A stretch of DNA of 64,000 nucleotides, from NCBI RefSeq assembly GCF_900104525.1, contig NZ_LT629711.1, positions 930,001 through 994,000 of the forward strand, written 5' to 3'. Numbering within the stretch: the first letter of the stretch is position 1; every line of letters begins with the position of its first letter. Both the position numbers and the translations under genes were made by a program. This DNA is from Pedococcus dokdonensis. Its GTDB lineage: Bacteria > Actinomycetota > Actinomycetes > Actinomycetales > Dermatophilaceae. Under the pieces are notes generated by a model. The model was given only the letters and a program-made list of their open reading frames with translations. It was not told the origin of the DNA and did not search any database. Positions 17,191-26,037 of the stretch are shown here, piece by piece.

Positions 17191-17597
17191 CACTTCTGGC
17201 CACTGGTGCGGCACGGGAGGCGCCTCCGGGGGCGGGCGCCCGGCATACCTGGCCAGAAGTGGGCACCACCCACGTCCTCTGGCCACTGGTGCGGCACGGG
17301 AGGCGCCTCCGGGGGCGGGCGCCCGGCATACCTGGCCAGAAGTCGGCACCACCCACGTCCTCTGGCCACTGGTGCGGCACGGGAGGCGCTTCCGGGGGCG
17401 GGCGCCCGGCATACCTGGCCAGAAGTCGGCACCACCCACGTCCTCTGGCCACTGGTGCGGCACGGGAGGCGCTTCCGGGGGCGGGCGCCCGGCATACCTG
17501 GCCAGAAGTCGGCACCACCCACGTCCTCTGGCCACTGGTGCGGCACGAGAGGCGCCTCTGGGGGCGGGCGCCCGGCATACCTGGCCAGAAGTGCGGA
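17191..17597. repeat. Five-copy tandem array of palindromic units, 83-bp period
   Basis: Units begin CTGGCCACTGG at 17196, 17279, 17362, 17445 and 17528, exactly 83 bases apart. Each runs about 65 bases from CTGGCCAC to TGGCCAGAAGT, so its ends are inverted repeats, and each holds two strong inner palindromes, GGAGGCGCCTCC and CGGGCGCCCG, plus one CGGCATAC octamer. Units are joined by about 18 bases of GGCACCACCCACGTCCT type that are also nearly identical. Copies 3 and 4 have C to T inside the first palindrome; copy 5 has paired G to A and C to T changes that keep pairing. The 83-base period breaks the reading frame, so coding is unlikely. It fills most of the 513-base gap before pdxS. Confidence 0.9.
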
Positions 17598-17635
17598 AGG
17601 GGTGAGGGGCGGTCGGGGGCGCCGTCGCAACCCAC

Positions 17636-17641
17636 TAAACT
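17636..17641 (+). promoter_or_regulatory. Candidate -10 hexamer (TAAACT) for pdxS
   Basis: TAAACT lies 54 bases before the pdxS ATG, in the only part of the intergenic region not taken by the repeat array (17598-17695). No convincing -35 is seen. Confidence 0.45.
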
Positions 17642-17695
17642 CGGCTGCGAAGCGCGTCCCCTGCGCTGCGCCCTGCACCTCAGTTGGAGTGACCC

Positions 17696-18607
17696 ATGTC
17701 CGCGGACAGCACCACCACCAGCCAGCCCACCACCGGCACCTCGCGCGTCAAGCGCGGCATGGCCGAGATGCTCAAGGGCGGCGTCATCATGGACGTCGTC
17801 AACGCCGAGCAGGCCAAGATCGCCGAGGACGCCGGCGCCGTCGCCGTGATGGCCCTCGAGCGGGTCCCGGCCGACATCCGCGCCCAGGGTGGCGTGTCCC
17901 GGATGTCCGACCCCGACATGATCGACGGCATCATCGAGGCCGTCTCGATCCCGGTGATGGCCAAGGCCCGCATCGGCCACTTCGTCGAGGCCCAGGTGCT
18001 CCAGTCGCTCGGGGTCGACTACATCGACGAGTCCGAGGTCCTCACCCCCGCCGACTACGCCAACCACATCGACAAGTGGAACTTCACCGTCCCCTTCGTC
18101 TGTGGCGCGACCAACCTCGGCGAGGCCCTGCGCCGCATCACCGAGGGTGCGGCGATGATCCGCTCCAAGGGTGAGGCGGGCACCGGTGACGTCTCCAACG
18201 CGACGACCCACATGCGCCAGATCCGCCAGCAGATCCGCCGTCTCCAGGGGCTGCCCGAGGACGAGCTGTTCGTCGCGGCCAAGGAGCTGCAGGCCCCCTA
18301 CGAGCTGGTCAAGGAGGTCGCCGAGCTCGGCAAGCTCCCGGTCGTGCTGTTCACCGCCGGTGGGATCGCGACCCCGGCGGACGCGGCGATGATGATGCAG
18401 CTCGGCGCCGAGGGTGTCTTCGTCGGCTCGGGCATCTTCAAGTCCGGCAACCCCGCCCAGCGCGCCGAGGCGATCGTCAAGGCGACCACCTTCTTCGACG
18501 ACCCCGACGTGATCGCCAAGGTCTCGCGCGGCCTGGGCGAGGCGATGGTCGGCATCAACGTCGACGAGATCCCCGAGCCGCACCGCCTCGCCGAGCGCGG
18601 CTGGTGA
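17696..18607 (+). CDS. pdxS: Pyridoxal 5'-phosphate synthase, lyase subunit PdxS
   Basis: 303 residues. PdxS builds PLP from ribose 5-phosphate, glyceraldehyde 3-phosphate and ammonia delivered by PdxT. The TIM barrel carries Lys90 in [10 protein letters not shown] and Lys158 in [13 protein letters not shown], the two lysines that hold the sugar and shuttle the intermediate; the phosphate-binding [12 protein letters not shown] is near the C-terminus. In most actinobacteria pdxT follows closely; here it lies 4.8 kb away, after kynU, a regulator, a methyltransferase and a GNAT gene. Confidence 0.97.
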   Translation: MSADSTTTSQPTTGTSRVKRGMAEMLKGGVIMDVVNAEQAKIAEDAGAVAVMALERVPADIRAQGGVSRMSDPDMIDGIIEAVSIPVMAKARIGHFVEAQVLQSLGVDYIDESEVLTPADYANHIDKWNFTVPFVCGATNLGEALRRITEGAAMIRSKGEAGTGDVSNATTHMRQIRQQIRRLQGLPEDELFVAAKELQAPYELVKEVAELGKLPVVLFTAGGIATPADAAMMMQLGAEGVFVGSGIFKSGNPAQRAEAIVKATTFFDDPDVIAKVSRGLGEAMVGINVDEIPEPHRLAERGW

Positions 18608-18611
18608 CCTG

Positions 18612-18653
18612 CCGCGCCCGCGGTGCCGTCAGGTGACGGTGCTGCGGGCGCGG
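18612..18653. terminator. Large stem-loop between convergent pdxS and kynU
   Basis: CCGCGCCCGC (18612-18621) pairs with GCGGGCGCGG (18644-18653), and inside it CCGTCA (18626-18631) pairs with TGACGG (18634-18639). The structure covers the kynU stop codon and lies just after the pdxS stop; likely a bidirectional terminator. Confidence 0.6.
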
Positions 18654-19864
18654 AACTCGTCCCGCTCGAACTCGCGCCCCTCAAGCACTGCCGCGACGTG
18701 CTCGGCCGCGGCCACGACGTCGGCGTGCGACAGGTAGAGGGGGCTGAAGCCGAGCCGCACGATGTCGGTCTCCCGGAAGTCGCCGATCACGCCACGGGCG
18801 ATCAGCGCCTGCACCACGGCATACGCCTCGGGGTGTCGCAGGCTCACCTGTGAGCCCCGCCGCGCCTCCTCGCGCGGGGTGGCCAGCGGCAGGTCGACGC
18901 CCAGGGCGTCGAGCGCCTCGATGAAGAGCCCGGTCAGCGACAGCGAGCGGGCCCGCACGTCCTCGATCGACAAGCCGTCGTATGCCGTCAGCGCGCCTTC
19001 CATCGTCAGCAGGCTGAGCAGCGGGGCCGTGCCGACCCGGGCCCGCGTGATCGTCGCGGCCGGGTCGTAGTCGGTGGACATCCCGAACGGGTTGGCGTGG
19101 CCCTGCCAGCCGGACAGGACGTTCTCGAAGCTCGGCAGGTGTTCGCGGCGCACGTAGACGAAGGCAGGGGCGCCGGGGCCGCCGCTGAGGTACTTGTAGC
19201 CGCACCCCACGGCGAGATCGGCCCCGCCCTCGTCGAGCCCGACCGGCATCGCGCCGGCCGAGTGGCAGAGGTCCCAGCAGACCAGGGCCCCGACGTCGTG
19301 CGCGGCGCGGGTCAGGGCCGGGAGGTCCCACTGCTCGCCGGTCCGGTAGTCGACCTGGGAGTAGGCCGCCAGGGCCAGCGAGTCGCCCAGCTCGGCGATC
19401 CGGGCCGGGGCGTCGGGCGTCGGCACCAGCTCCAGGGTCAGGCCGAGCAGGTCGCAGGCCGAGCGCGCGATGTAGACGTCGGTCGGGAACGAGTCGGGGT
19501 CGGTCAGCACCGTGCTGCGACCGGGTCGCATCCGCGAGGCGGCGACGATGGTCTTGAACAGGTTGATCGACGTCGAGTCGGTGACGACGACCTGTCCGGG
19601 CGCGGCGCCGACGAGCTCCCCGATGCGGTCGCCCACCCGCTCGGGAGCCCCCCACCAGTCGGACTCGTTCCAGGCCCGGATGAGCTGCTCGCCCCACTGT
19701 CGGGCCACGACGTCGGCAGCCGTCTCGGCCGCGGCGACCGACAGGGCGCCGAGCGAGTTGCCGTCGAGGTAGATCACTCCCTCGGGGATGCGGAAGGCAC
19801 TGCGGCGGTCGGTGGCGGAGTGCTGGTCGTCGAGGTCGCGGGCGCGGGCGGCGAGGTCGGTCAT
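18629..19864 (-). CDS. kynU: Kynureninase
   Basis: 411 residues from ATG 19864; TAGGTT on the minus strand (19876-19871) ends six bases before it. PLP enzyme of the aminotransferase V fold that splits kynurenine into anthranilate and alanine. The Schiff-base lysine is Lys224 in GCGYKYLSGGPG, with Asp198 and His201 in CWDLCHSAG. IYLDGNSLG near residue 31 is typical of the family. The rest of the kynurenine pathway is not in this window, so it could serve tryptophan breakdown or anthranilate supply. It lies beside pdxS, which makes its cofactor. Confidence 0.93.
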   Translation of the reverse strand: MTDLAARARDLDDQHSATDRRSAFRIPEGVIYLDGNSLGALSVAAAETAADVVARQWGEQLIRAWNESDWWGAPERVGDRIGELVGAAPGQVVVTDSTSINLFKTIVAASRMRPGRSTVLTDPDSFPTDVYIARSACDLLGLTLELVPTPDAPARIAELGDSLALAAYSQVDYRTGEQWDLPALTRAAHDVGALVCWDLCHSAGAMPVGLDEGGADLAVGCGYKYLSGGPGAPAFVYVRREHLPSFENVLSGWQGHANPFGMSTDYDPAATITRARVGTAPLLSLLTMEGALTAYDGLSIEDVRARSLSLTGLFIEALDALGVDLPLATPREEARRGSQVSLRHPEAYAVVQALIARGVIGDFRETDIVRLGFSPLYLSHADVVAAAEHVAAVLEGREFERDEFRARSTVT

Positions 19865-19982
19865 GTCCGCAACCTATCGGCGCCCGGTCCCCCGATGTCA
19901 GGGCCCTGACCCGACGGATTCCGGGGACGTGCGGCGTACCCTGACGCTGGGATGCGGACCGGACGTGGACCGGGAGGTGGAC

Positions 19983-21521
19983 ATGGCGGGTGCGCCCACC
20001 ATCGAGGAGCTCGAGCGCGAGGCCGACCAGGCCTGGTGGCGGGGCGACGGCGCTGCCTCGATGGCCGCGTCCGAGCAGGTCTACCGGCGGCGGCTGGACG
20101 CCGGCGACCCGGCCGGTGCGGCGCACCAGGCGATCACCCTCGTCCTCGAGTGGGCCACCCGTGGCGACCTCGACGTGGCGTCGGGCTGGCTCAACCGGGC
20201 CCGCAAGCTGCTGGCCACCCTGCCCGCATCGGCCGACCACGGCTACCTGGCCTACCTCGAGGCGACGATCGCGATGGACGCCGAGGGTGACCCCGCACCG
20301 GCTCGCGAGATGGCTGCCGCACTCGCCGAGATGGCCAGCCGCTTCGACGACCCCGCGCTGGGCTGCTTCGCCCTGGTGTTGTCCGGGGCGGCCGCCGTGC
20401 GCGAGGGCCACCCGCGCGAGGGGTTCGGCGACCTCGACGAGGCGATGCTGCCCGTCCTCGCCGGCCAGGTGCCGCCGCTGTGGTCCGGTGACATCTACTG
20501 CTCGGTGATCCACCTCTGTGAAGGTCTCGGTGACCTCGCGCGGATGCGGTCCTGGACCGATGCCCTGGACCGGTGGGCGAGGCCCCAGTCCGAGACCTTC
20601 ATGTATGCCGGCGTCACCCGCATCCACCAGCTCCAGCTGATCGCGGCGGAGGGTGGCTGGGACCTGGTCGAGTCCGAGCTCGGCCGCCGCAGCGACGGAC
20701 TGGTCGGCTCGCACGGGTGGCTCGCCGGGGCCGGCTACCACGAGCTCGGCGAGGTCCGGCGTCTGCGCGGTCAGGCCGACGCCGCCAGGGAGGCGTTCGA
20801 CGCCGCGCTGGCCCTGGGTGTCGACCCGCAACCCGGCCTCGCCCTGCTCACCCGCGACCGGTCCGGCGCCGCGGCCGGTCTGGCCTCGCTGCGCGCCAGC
20901 CTGGGCCAGCGTGGCCGGCTCGAGCGGGCCCGGTTGCTCCCCACCGCCGTCGCCCTCGCCCTGGAGGCCGGCGACCCGGCGTACGCGCAGGCGCTGGCCG
21001 ACGAAGCGGAGGCCACCGGTGCCCGGTACGGCACACCGGGCATGCTGGCTGGTGCCGCGCGAGCGCGGGCCGCCGTGCTCCTCTCCCAGTCGCGACCCGA
21101 GGAGGCGCTGCCGCACCTCGAGGTGGCCGCCCAGGTCTACCGTGACCAGCGCTTCCGCCACGCGAGCGCCCAGGTGCACGAAGGGCTCGCCGACGCACAC
21201 CGGTTGATGGGCCACGAGCCCGCTGCGGCGGCCGAACGCGCCTGCGCTGCCGAGATCTACCGCCAGCTGGGGGCCGTGGACGACCTGCAGCGGCTGTCCC
21301 GCCCGACGCTGCCCGCGGGCCTGACGCCTCGCGAGGTCGAGGTGCTGGCGTGCATCGCGTCGGGCGCGAGCAACCGCGAGGTCGCCAGTGCCCTCTTCAT
21401 CAGTGACAAGACGGTCGGACGACACCTGGCCAACATCTACGTCAAGGCAGGCGTGAGCACCCGCACCGCGGCGGCGTCGTGGGCGCGGGCGCACGGCATC
21501 GCCGCCCGCGAGCCGGCCTGA
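19983..21521 (+). CDS. LuxR family regulator with TPR-like repeats
   Basis: 512 residues from ATG 19983 with GGGAGGTGG directly upstream. The C-terminal 66 residues (447-512) are a LuxR/NarL helix-turn-helix: LTPREVEVLACIASGASNRE and SDKTVGRHLANIYVKAGV. The first 440 residues are helical, Ala/Leu/Arg-rich repeats of TPR type; no Walker A or NACHT ATPase is present, unlike full-size LAL or MalT regulators. The likely target is the methyltransferase gene that follows after 138 bases. A longer upstream frame would overlap the divergent kynU start and is rejected. Confidence 0.82.
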   Translation: MAGAPTIEELEREADQAWWRGDGAASMAASEQVYRRRLDAGDPAGAAHQAITLVLEWATRGDLDVASGWLNRARKLLATLPASADHGYLAYLEATIAMDAEGDPAPAREMAAALAEMASRFDDPALGCFALVLSGAAAVREGHPREGFGDLDEAMLPVLAGQVPPLWSGDIYCSVIHLCEGLGDLARMRSWTDALDRWARPQSETFMYAGVTRIHQLQLIAAEGGWDLVESELGRRSDGLVGSHGWLAGAGYHELGEVRRLRGQADAAREAFDAALALGVDPQPGLALLTRDRSGAAAGLASLRASLGQRGRLERARLLPTAVALALEAGDPAYAQALADEAEATGARYGTPGMLAGAARARAAVLLSQSRPEEALPHLEVAAQVYRDQRFRHASAQVHEGLADAHRLMGHEPAAAAERACAAEIYRQLGAVDDLQRLSRPTLPAGLTPREVEVLACIASGASNREVASALFISDKTVGRHLANIYVKAGVSTRTAAASWARAHGIAAREPA

Positions 21522-21659
21522 GGTCTGCAGCATCCGCACCATCGGTGACGAGTCGATCTGCACGATCCGCCCGACGCGGCGTGGCCACTCGCGCTCCTAG
21601 CGTCGAAGCCACCAGACCGCACCACCGGGGAGCGGCAACGCAACCACAGGGAGCCCGTC

Positions 21660-22754
21660 ATGACCACACTCGACGAACCGGTCGTCACGACCGATCCGAC
21701 CACGACCACCGGGGACGACCAGGCCGCCGTTGCCGAGCGGATGGTGCAGGTCCTCAACGACGGCGCGATCAACGTGCTGGGCAGCATCGGCCACCAGCTG
21801 GGCCTGTTCGACGTCCTCACGACCCTGCCCTGGGCGACCAGCGCGCAGGTGGCCGACGCGGCGGGACTGACCGAGCGGTACGTCCGCGAGTGGCTCGGTG
21901 GCGTCGTCACCGCCGGCTGGGTGGAGTACGAGCCGCAGGGCAGGCTCTACCGGATCAGCCCCGACCACGCACCGTTCCTCACCGGGACGGGGGTCGACAA
22001 CATCGCCCGCACGATGGGCCTGATCACCCTGATGGGCCAGGTCACCCCGCAGGTGATCGAGACCTTCCGCACCGGCGGAGGGCTGAGGTACTCCGACTAC
22101 CCGGGGTTCCACGACGCGCAGGCCGCGGACAGCGCGGCGGTCAACGACGCGTCCCTGGTCGAGACGATCGTCCCGCTCACCGGGATCGTCGACCGGCTGC
22201 GGGCGGGCATCGACGTCGCCGACATCGGCTGTGGTGAGGGCCACGCGGTGAACCTGCTCGCCCGCGAGTTCCCGAACAGCCGGTTCTGGGGCTTCGACTT
22301 CAGCCCGGAGGCGCTCGTGCCCGCGCGGGCGGAGGCGGCGGCCTGGGGCCTGACCAACGCGACGTTCGTCGACTGCGACGTGGCGGGGGAGGCGCAGGAG
22401 TCCTCCTACGACCTGGTCACGGCGTTCGACGCCATCCATGACCAGGCCCACCCGGCCACCGTCCTGGCCAACATCCACCGCTCGCTGCGCCCGGGTGGCA
22501 CCTTCCTGATGGTCGACATCAAGGCGTCCAGCCACCTCGAGGACAACCTCGACCTCCCGTGGGCGAGCTTCCTCTACGCCGTCTCGACGGTGCACTGCAT
22601 GTCGGTGTCGCTCGGGCAGGGCGGCGACGGGCTGGGCACCGTGTGGGGCACCGAGCTCGCCACCCAGATGCTGCACGAGGCGGGTTTCAGCGACGTGGAG
22701 CAGCACGACCTCGAGGCCGACCCGTTCAACGCCTACTTCGTGGCGCGGCGGTAG
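21660..22754 (+). CDS. Class I SAM-dependent methyltransferase with N-terminal winged helix
   Basis: 364 residues. The N-terminal 40-110 region has a winged-helix shape (QVADAAGLTERYVREWLGG), as in O-methyltransferases and in the mycobacterial proteins related to Rv2258c. The SAM motif I is VADIGCGEGHAVN (residues about 186-198), followed by FWGFDFSPEAL (acidic strand 2 residue) and later LRPGGTFLMVD. Substrate unknown, probably a small molecule. Pairing with a LuxR-type regulator upstream is a recurring arrangement that I recall from other actinobacteria. Confidence 0.83.
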   Translation: MTTLDEPVVTTDPTTTTGDDQAAVAERMVQVLNDGAINVLGSIGHQLGLFDVLTTLPWATSAQVADAAGLTERYVREWLGGVVTAGWVEYEPQGRLYRISPDHAPFLTGTGVDNIARTMGLITLMGQVTPQVIETFRTGGGLRYSDYPGFHDAQAADSAAVNDASLVETIVPLTGIVDRLRAGIDVADIGCGEGHAVNLLAREFPNSRFWGFDFSPEALVPARAEAAAWGLTNATFVDCDVAGEAQESSYDLVTAFDAIHDQAHPATVLANIHRSLRPGGTFLMVDIKASSHLEDNLDLPWASFLYAVSTVHCMSVSLGQGGDGLGTVWGTELATQMLHEAGFSDVEQHDLEADPFNAYFVARR

Positions 22755-22795
22755 AGGGTCTGTCGGCGGTGACGCGCTGGGCCCTCGGCAGCGAT

Positions 22796-23323
22796 TCAGT
22801 CAGGCAGGACCATGAAGAGCACCGGCAGGTGGTCGTCGGGGAGCCACCAGGGGCGACCCTCGCCGACCACCTGCCACCCGGTCCGCCGGTAGAGCTCGAC
22901 GGCCGAGGGGGTCTCCTGCACGACGTCGAGCACCGGCAGGCGGCCGGAGGCGCGGATCGCGTCCACGGCCGTGGCCAGGAGGGCCTTGCCGACACCCCGC
23001 CCGACCGCGGTGTGGTCGACGAACAGGACGGAGACCGCCGCGAGCTCCTCGCGGGGCCGGTTCGCGCCGACGGTCCAGAGGTCTGCCTCCAGGCCGGGCT
23101 CGACCCGCGACACGGCGACGTGTCCGACGACCCGTCCGCCCAGCTCGGCGACCCAGGCCGCGTCCTCGTCGGCGCGTGCGATGAACCTCTCGACCGGGTA
23201 GGGGAGCGGCCAGTTCTGCGGGTAGCCCGAGTGTGGTTGCTGGGCTGCGAGCACCGCTGCCAGGCCCGCGATGTCGGCACCGGTGCGCTCGCGCACCAGC
23301 ACCTCGTCCACGACGCCCGTCAT
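22796..23323 (-). CDS. GNAT family N-acetyltransferase
   Basis: 175 residues from ATG 23323; TACAGT on the minus strand (23335-23330) ends six bases before this ATG, which fixes the start against a much longer minus-strand frame. Acetyl-CoA site: VSVLFVDHTAVGRGVGKALL, with the R/Q-x-x-G-x-G/A-like GRGVGKAL loop; the C-terminal ELYRRTGWQVVG is the usual last element. Substrate unknown. It is convergent with the methyltransferase and divergent from pdxT. Confidence 0.82.
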   Translation of the reverse strand: MTGVVDEVLVRERTGADIAGLAAVLAAQQPHSGYPQNWPLPYPVERFIARADEDAAWVAELGGRVVGHVAVSRVEPGLEADLWTVGANRPREELAAVSVLFVDHTAVGRGVGKALLATAVDAIRASGRLPVLDVVQETPSAVELYRRTGWQVVGEGRPWWLPDDHLPVLFMVLPD

Positions 23324-23377
23324 GGCGCCACTGTAGGTCGGGGGCAGGGCGGCGCGGGACAGGGGTCCGGCCGGTCG

Positions 23378-23383
23378 TAGCAT
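23378..23383 (+). promoter_or_regulatory. -10 hexamer TAGCAT of a leaderless promoter for pdxT
   Basis: TAGCAT ends seven bases before the pdxT GTG at 23391. This gives pdxT, yebC and perhaps ruvCAB a promoter separate from pdxS. Confidence 0.5.
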
Positions 23384-23390
23384 TCCGGGC

Positions 23391-23999
23391 GTGACAGACC
23401 AGCCCACCATCGGGGTGCTCGCCGTCCAGGGCGACGTGCGTGAGCACCTGTATGCCGTGGAGCAGGCGGGCGCGCGAGCCACCACCGTGCGCCGCACGAC
23501 CGAGCTGGACGGCGTCGACGCCCTCATCATCCCGGGCGGCGAGTCGACCACGATGGACAAGCTCGTCCGCGCCTTCGAGCTGCGCGACCCACTGCGCGCG
23601 AGGCTGGGAGCCGGCATGCCGGCATACGGCTCCTGCGCCGGCATGATCATGCTCGCCGACCGGATCGCCGACGCACGCCCCGACCAGCAGACCCTCGGTG
23701 GACTCGACATCACGGTGCGGCGCAACGCCTTCGGGAGGCAGGTGGACTCGTTCGAGGAGGACCTGCACATCCGCGCCATCGGCGGCGCCCCCATGCGCGC
23801 CGTCTTCATCCGGGCGCCGTGGGTCGAGGAGGTGGGGGAGGGCGTCGAGGTGCTGGCCCGCGTCGAGGACGGCCCCGCCGCAGGTAGGATCGTCGCCGTT
23901 CGTCAGGGACCCTTGATGGCCACCTCCTTCCACCCGGAAGTGACCGGTGACCACCGGTTCCACCAGTTGTTCGTCGAGATCGTGAGAGGCAAGGCATGA
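23391..23999 (+). CDS. pdxT: Pyridoxal 5'-phosphate synthase, glutaminase subunit PdxT
   Basis: 202 residues from GTG 23391. It releases ammonia from glutamine for PdxS. The triad is visible: Cys82 in YGSCAGMI, His181 and Glu183 in FHPEVT; PGGEST (48-53) forms the oxyanion region. Full length. The TGA overlaps the yebC ATG (ATGA), as in mycobacteria where yebC follows pdxT. Confidence 0.96.
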   Translation: MTDQPTIGVLAVQGDVREHLYAVEQAGARATTVRRTTELDGVDALIIPGGESTTMDKLVRAFELRDPLRARLGAGMPAYGSCAGMIMLADRIADARPDQQTLGGLDITVRRNAFGRQVDSFEEDLHIRAIGGAPMRAVFIRAPWVEEVGEGVEVLARVEDGPAAGRIVAVRQGPLMATSFHPEVTGDHRFHQLFVEIVRGKA

Positions 24000-24757
24000 G
24001 CGGCCACAGCAAATGGGCTACCACCAAGCACAAGAAGGCTGCCATCGACGCCAAGCGCGGCAAGCTCTTCGCCAAGCTGATCAAGAACATCGAGGTCGCC
24101 GCCCGCACCGGCGGCGGTGACCCGACGGGCAACCCCACGCTCTACGACGCCATCCAGAAGGCCAAGAAGACGTCGGTCCCCAACAGCAACATCGACAACG
24201 CCGTCAAGCGCGGGTCCGGTGCGACCGCCGGCGGTGCCGACTGGGAGACCATCACCTACGAGGGCTACGCGCCCGGTGGCGTCGCCGTCCTCATCGAGTG
24301 CCTCACCGACAACCGCAACCGCGCGGCCGCCGAGGTGCGCACCGCGCTGACCCGCAACGGCGGCCAGCTCGCCGACCCCGGCTCGGTCGCCTACGTCTTC
24401 GACCGCAAGGGCGTCGTGGTCGTGCCCAAGGGCGACAAGACCGAGGACGACATCCTCGAGGTGGTGCTGGAGGCCGGCGCCGACGAGGTCAACGACCTCG
24501 GCGACGCCTTCGAGATCATCTCCGAGGCCACCGACTTCGTCGCGGTCCGCAAGGCCGTCCAGGACGCGGGCATCGACTACGACTCGGCCGAGGCGTCCTG
24601 GGTCCCGAACCTCAAGGTGCCGCTCGACGCCGACGGTGCCCGCAAGATGATCCGGGTCATAGAGGCGCTCGAGGACTCCGACGACGTGCAGGACGTCTTC
24701 GCCAACGGGGACATCAGCGACGAGGTGCTGGCCGAGATCGAGGACGACGACGAGTAG
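23996..24757 (+). CDS. yebC: YebC/PmpR family (TACO1-like) translation/transcription factor
   Basis: 253 residues starting [20 protein letters not shown], the family hallmark. Three-domain protein; recent work on relatives links it to translation through proline stretches, older work to transcriptional control and, through position, to ruvC. It contains [20 protein letters not shown] and ends in an acidic tail. Coupled to pdxT by a four-base overlap; the ruvCAB genes follow after a gap with a LexA-type site. Confidence 0.95.
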   Translation: MSGHSKWATTKHKKAAIDAKRGKLFAKLIKNIEVAARTGGGDPTGNPTLYDAIQKAKKTSVPNSNIDNAVKRGSGATAGGADWETITYEGYAPGGVAVLIECLTDNRNRAAAEVRTALTRNGGQLADPGSVAYVFDRKGVVVVPKGDKTEDDILEVVLEAGADEVNDLGDAFEIISEATDFVAVRKAVQDAGIDYDSAEASWVPNLKVPLDADGARKMIRVIEALEDSDDVQDVFANGDISDEVLAEIEDDDE

Positions 24758-24803
24758 AGCGTGTTGCTCCGCTCACGGGCGCGGACCGGTGTGTAGCGTT
24801 TGA

Positions 24804-24819
24804 CCGAACATGTGTTCGG
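24804..24819. promoter_or_regulatory. LexA-type SOS box upstream of ruvC
   Basis: CCGAAC-ATGT-GTTCGG is a six-base inverted repeat with a four-base spacer and matches the actinobacterial/Gram-positive CGAACN4GTTCG site. It lies 49 bases before the ruvC GTG, so ruvCAB is likely induced by DNA damage apart from the pdxT-yebC transcript. Confidence 0.8.
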
Positions 24820-24868
24820 ACGTGCTTCGGTGGTCCGAACCGCCCAGTGGATGTGAGGAGCTCCTGAC

Positions 24869-25435
24869 GTGCGCGTACTCGGGGTCGATCCCGGCCTGAC
24901 CCGGTGCGGCATCGGGGTGGTCGAGGGAGGGCGGGGCCGACAGGTCCGGCTCGTGGCCGTCGGTGTCGTGCGTTCGCCGTCGACCGAGCCCACCGCCGAG
25001 CGGCTGCTCCACCTGCAGACCGAGCTCGACACGTGGCTCGACCGGTTCCAGCCCGACGCGATCGCGGTGGAGCAGGTCTTCGCCGACGTCAACGTCGCGA
25101 GCGTCATGCACACCATGCAGGCCTCGGCCATCCCGCTGCTGGCCGCCGCCCGGCGCGGCCTGCCCGTCGAGCTGCACACCCCCACCTCGGTGAAGGCCGC
25201 GGTGACCGGTTCCGGCCGCGCCGACAAGGCGCAGGTGACGACCATGGTGACCCGCATCCTGCGGATGGAGTCAGCACCCAAGCCGGCTGACGCCGCCGAC
25301 GCCCTCGCCATCGCGATCTGCCACCTGTGGCAGGGCACTGCCGCAGGTCGGCTCCAGGACGCCGCCCGCGCCGAGCAGGCCCGGCTGCGCTCGGTCCCCG
25401 GACCCTCGACGACCCGAGCCGCGGTGGCCCGGTGA
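24869..25435 (+). CDS. ruvC: Crossover junction endodeoxyribonuclease RuvC
   Basis: 188 residues from GTG 24869. Resolves Holliday junctions as a dimer with RuvAB. The RNase H-like acidic residues are in place: Asp7 (GVDPGL), Glu68 (IAVEQV), Asp141 and Asp144 (PADAADAL). A C-terminal tail of about 25 Ala/Arg-rich residues exceeds the E. coli protein. The stop overlaps the ruvA GTG (GTGA). First gene after the LexA-type box. Confidence 0.97.
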   Translation: MRVLGVDPGLTRCGIGVVEGGRGRQVRLVAVGVVRSPSTEPTAERLLHLQTELDTWLDRFQPDAIAVEQVFADVNVASVMHTMQASAIPLLAAARRGLPVELHTPTSVKAAVTGSGRADKAQVTTMVTRILRMESAPKPADAADALAIAICHLWQGTAAGRLQDAARAEQARLRSVPGPSTTRAAVAR

Positions 25436-26034
25436 TCGCCTCGGTCCGTGGCGCCGTGCGCCACGTCGGGCTCGACCGTGTCGTCGTCGAGGTCGGGGGA
25501 GTCGGGATGCTGCTGCACACCACGCCCGCGACGGCCTCGTCCCTCCACCTCGGGCAGGAGACGGCGCTCGCGACCACCCTCGTCGTGCGCGAGGACTCGC
25601 TGACCCTCTACGCCTTCGGCTCCGACGACGAGCGCGACATCTTCGAGCAGGTGCAGACGGTCTCCGGTGTCGGTCCGCGCATCGCGCTGGCCATGTTGTC
25701 GGTGCTCGCGCCCGACCGCCTCCGAGCCGCGGTGACCAGCTCCGACCTGGCCACGCTCACCAAGGTGCCCGGCATCGGCAGGAAGGGTGCCGAGCGAATC
25801 GTCCTGGAGCTGCGCGACAAGCTGGGCCTGCCGTCCGGCGCCGCAGCCGGGTCGACGACAGCCCCGGCGACCGCGGCGCCGGCGTGGCGCGACCAGGTGT
25901 CCGAGGCCCTGGTCGGGCTCGGCTACTCCGCCAAGCAGGCCGAGGACGCCGTGGGCAAGGCTGCCGAGTCCGCGCCGACCGACGCCGACGTGTCCGCCAT
26001 GCTGCGCGCCGCGCTGCGCGAGCTGGGTCGCTAG
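25432..26034 (+). CDS. ruvA: Holliday junction branch migration protein RuvA
   Basis: 200 residues from GTG 25432. OB-fold domain first (residues 1-65), then two helix-hairpin-helix motifs (TVSGVGPRIALAML and KVPGIGRKGAERIVLEL), a flexible Ala/Thr linker near 145-155 and the C-terminal UBA-like domain that contacts RuvB (VSEALVGLGYSAKQAEDAV). It binds the four-way junction as a tetramer. Spaced three bases from ruvB. Confidence 0.97.
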   Translation: MIASVRGAVRHVGLDRVVVEVGGVGMLLHTTPATASSLHLGQETALATTLVVREDSLTLYAFGSDDERDIFEQVQTVSGVGPRIALAMLSVLAPDRLRAAVTSSDLATLTKVPGIGRKGAERIVLELRDKLGLPSGAAAGSTTAPATAAPAWRDQVSEALVGLGYSAKQAEDAVGKAAESAPTDADVSAMLRAALRELGR

Positions 26035-26037
26035 GCC

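Noticed and set aside
17191..17597. CRISPR array
   Set aside because: The stretches between units are nearly identical to each other, units are long palindromes, and no cas genes are near.
17061..17678. Minus-strand open frames with repeated ARYAGRPPPEAP-type peptides over the array, and plus-strand equivalents
   Set aside because: The 83-base period shifts frame each unit, so the same DNA is read in all three frames; substitutions preserve base pairing, not codons.
18681..21563. 960-codon minus-strand frame across kynU and the LuxR gene
   Set aside because: Wrong frame relative to kynU and antisense to the LuxR gene; composition bias only.
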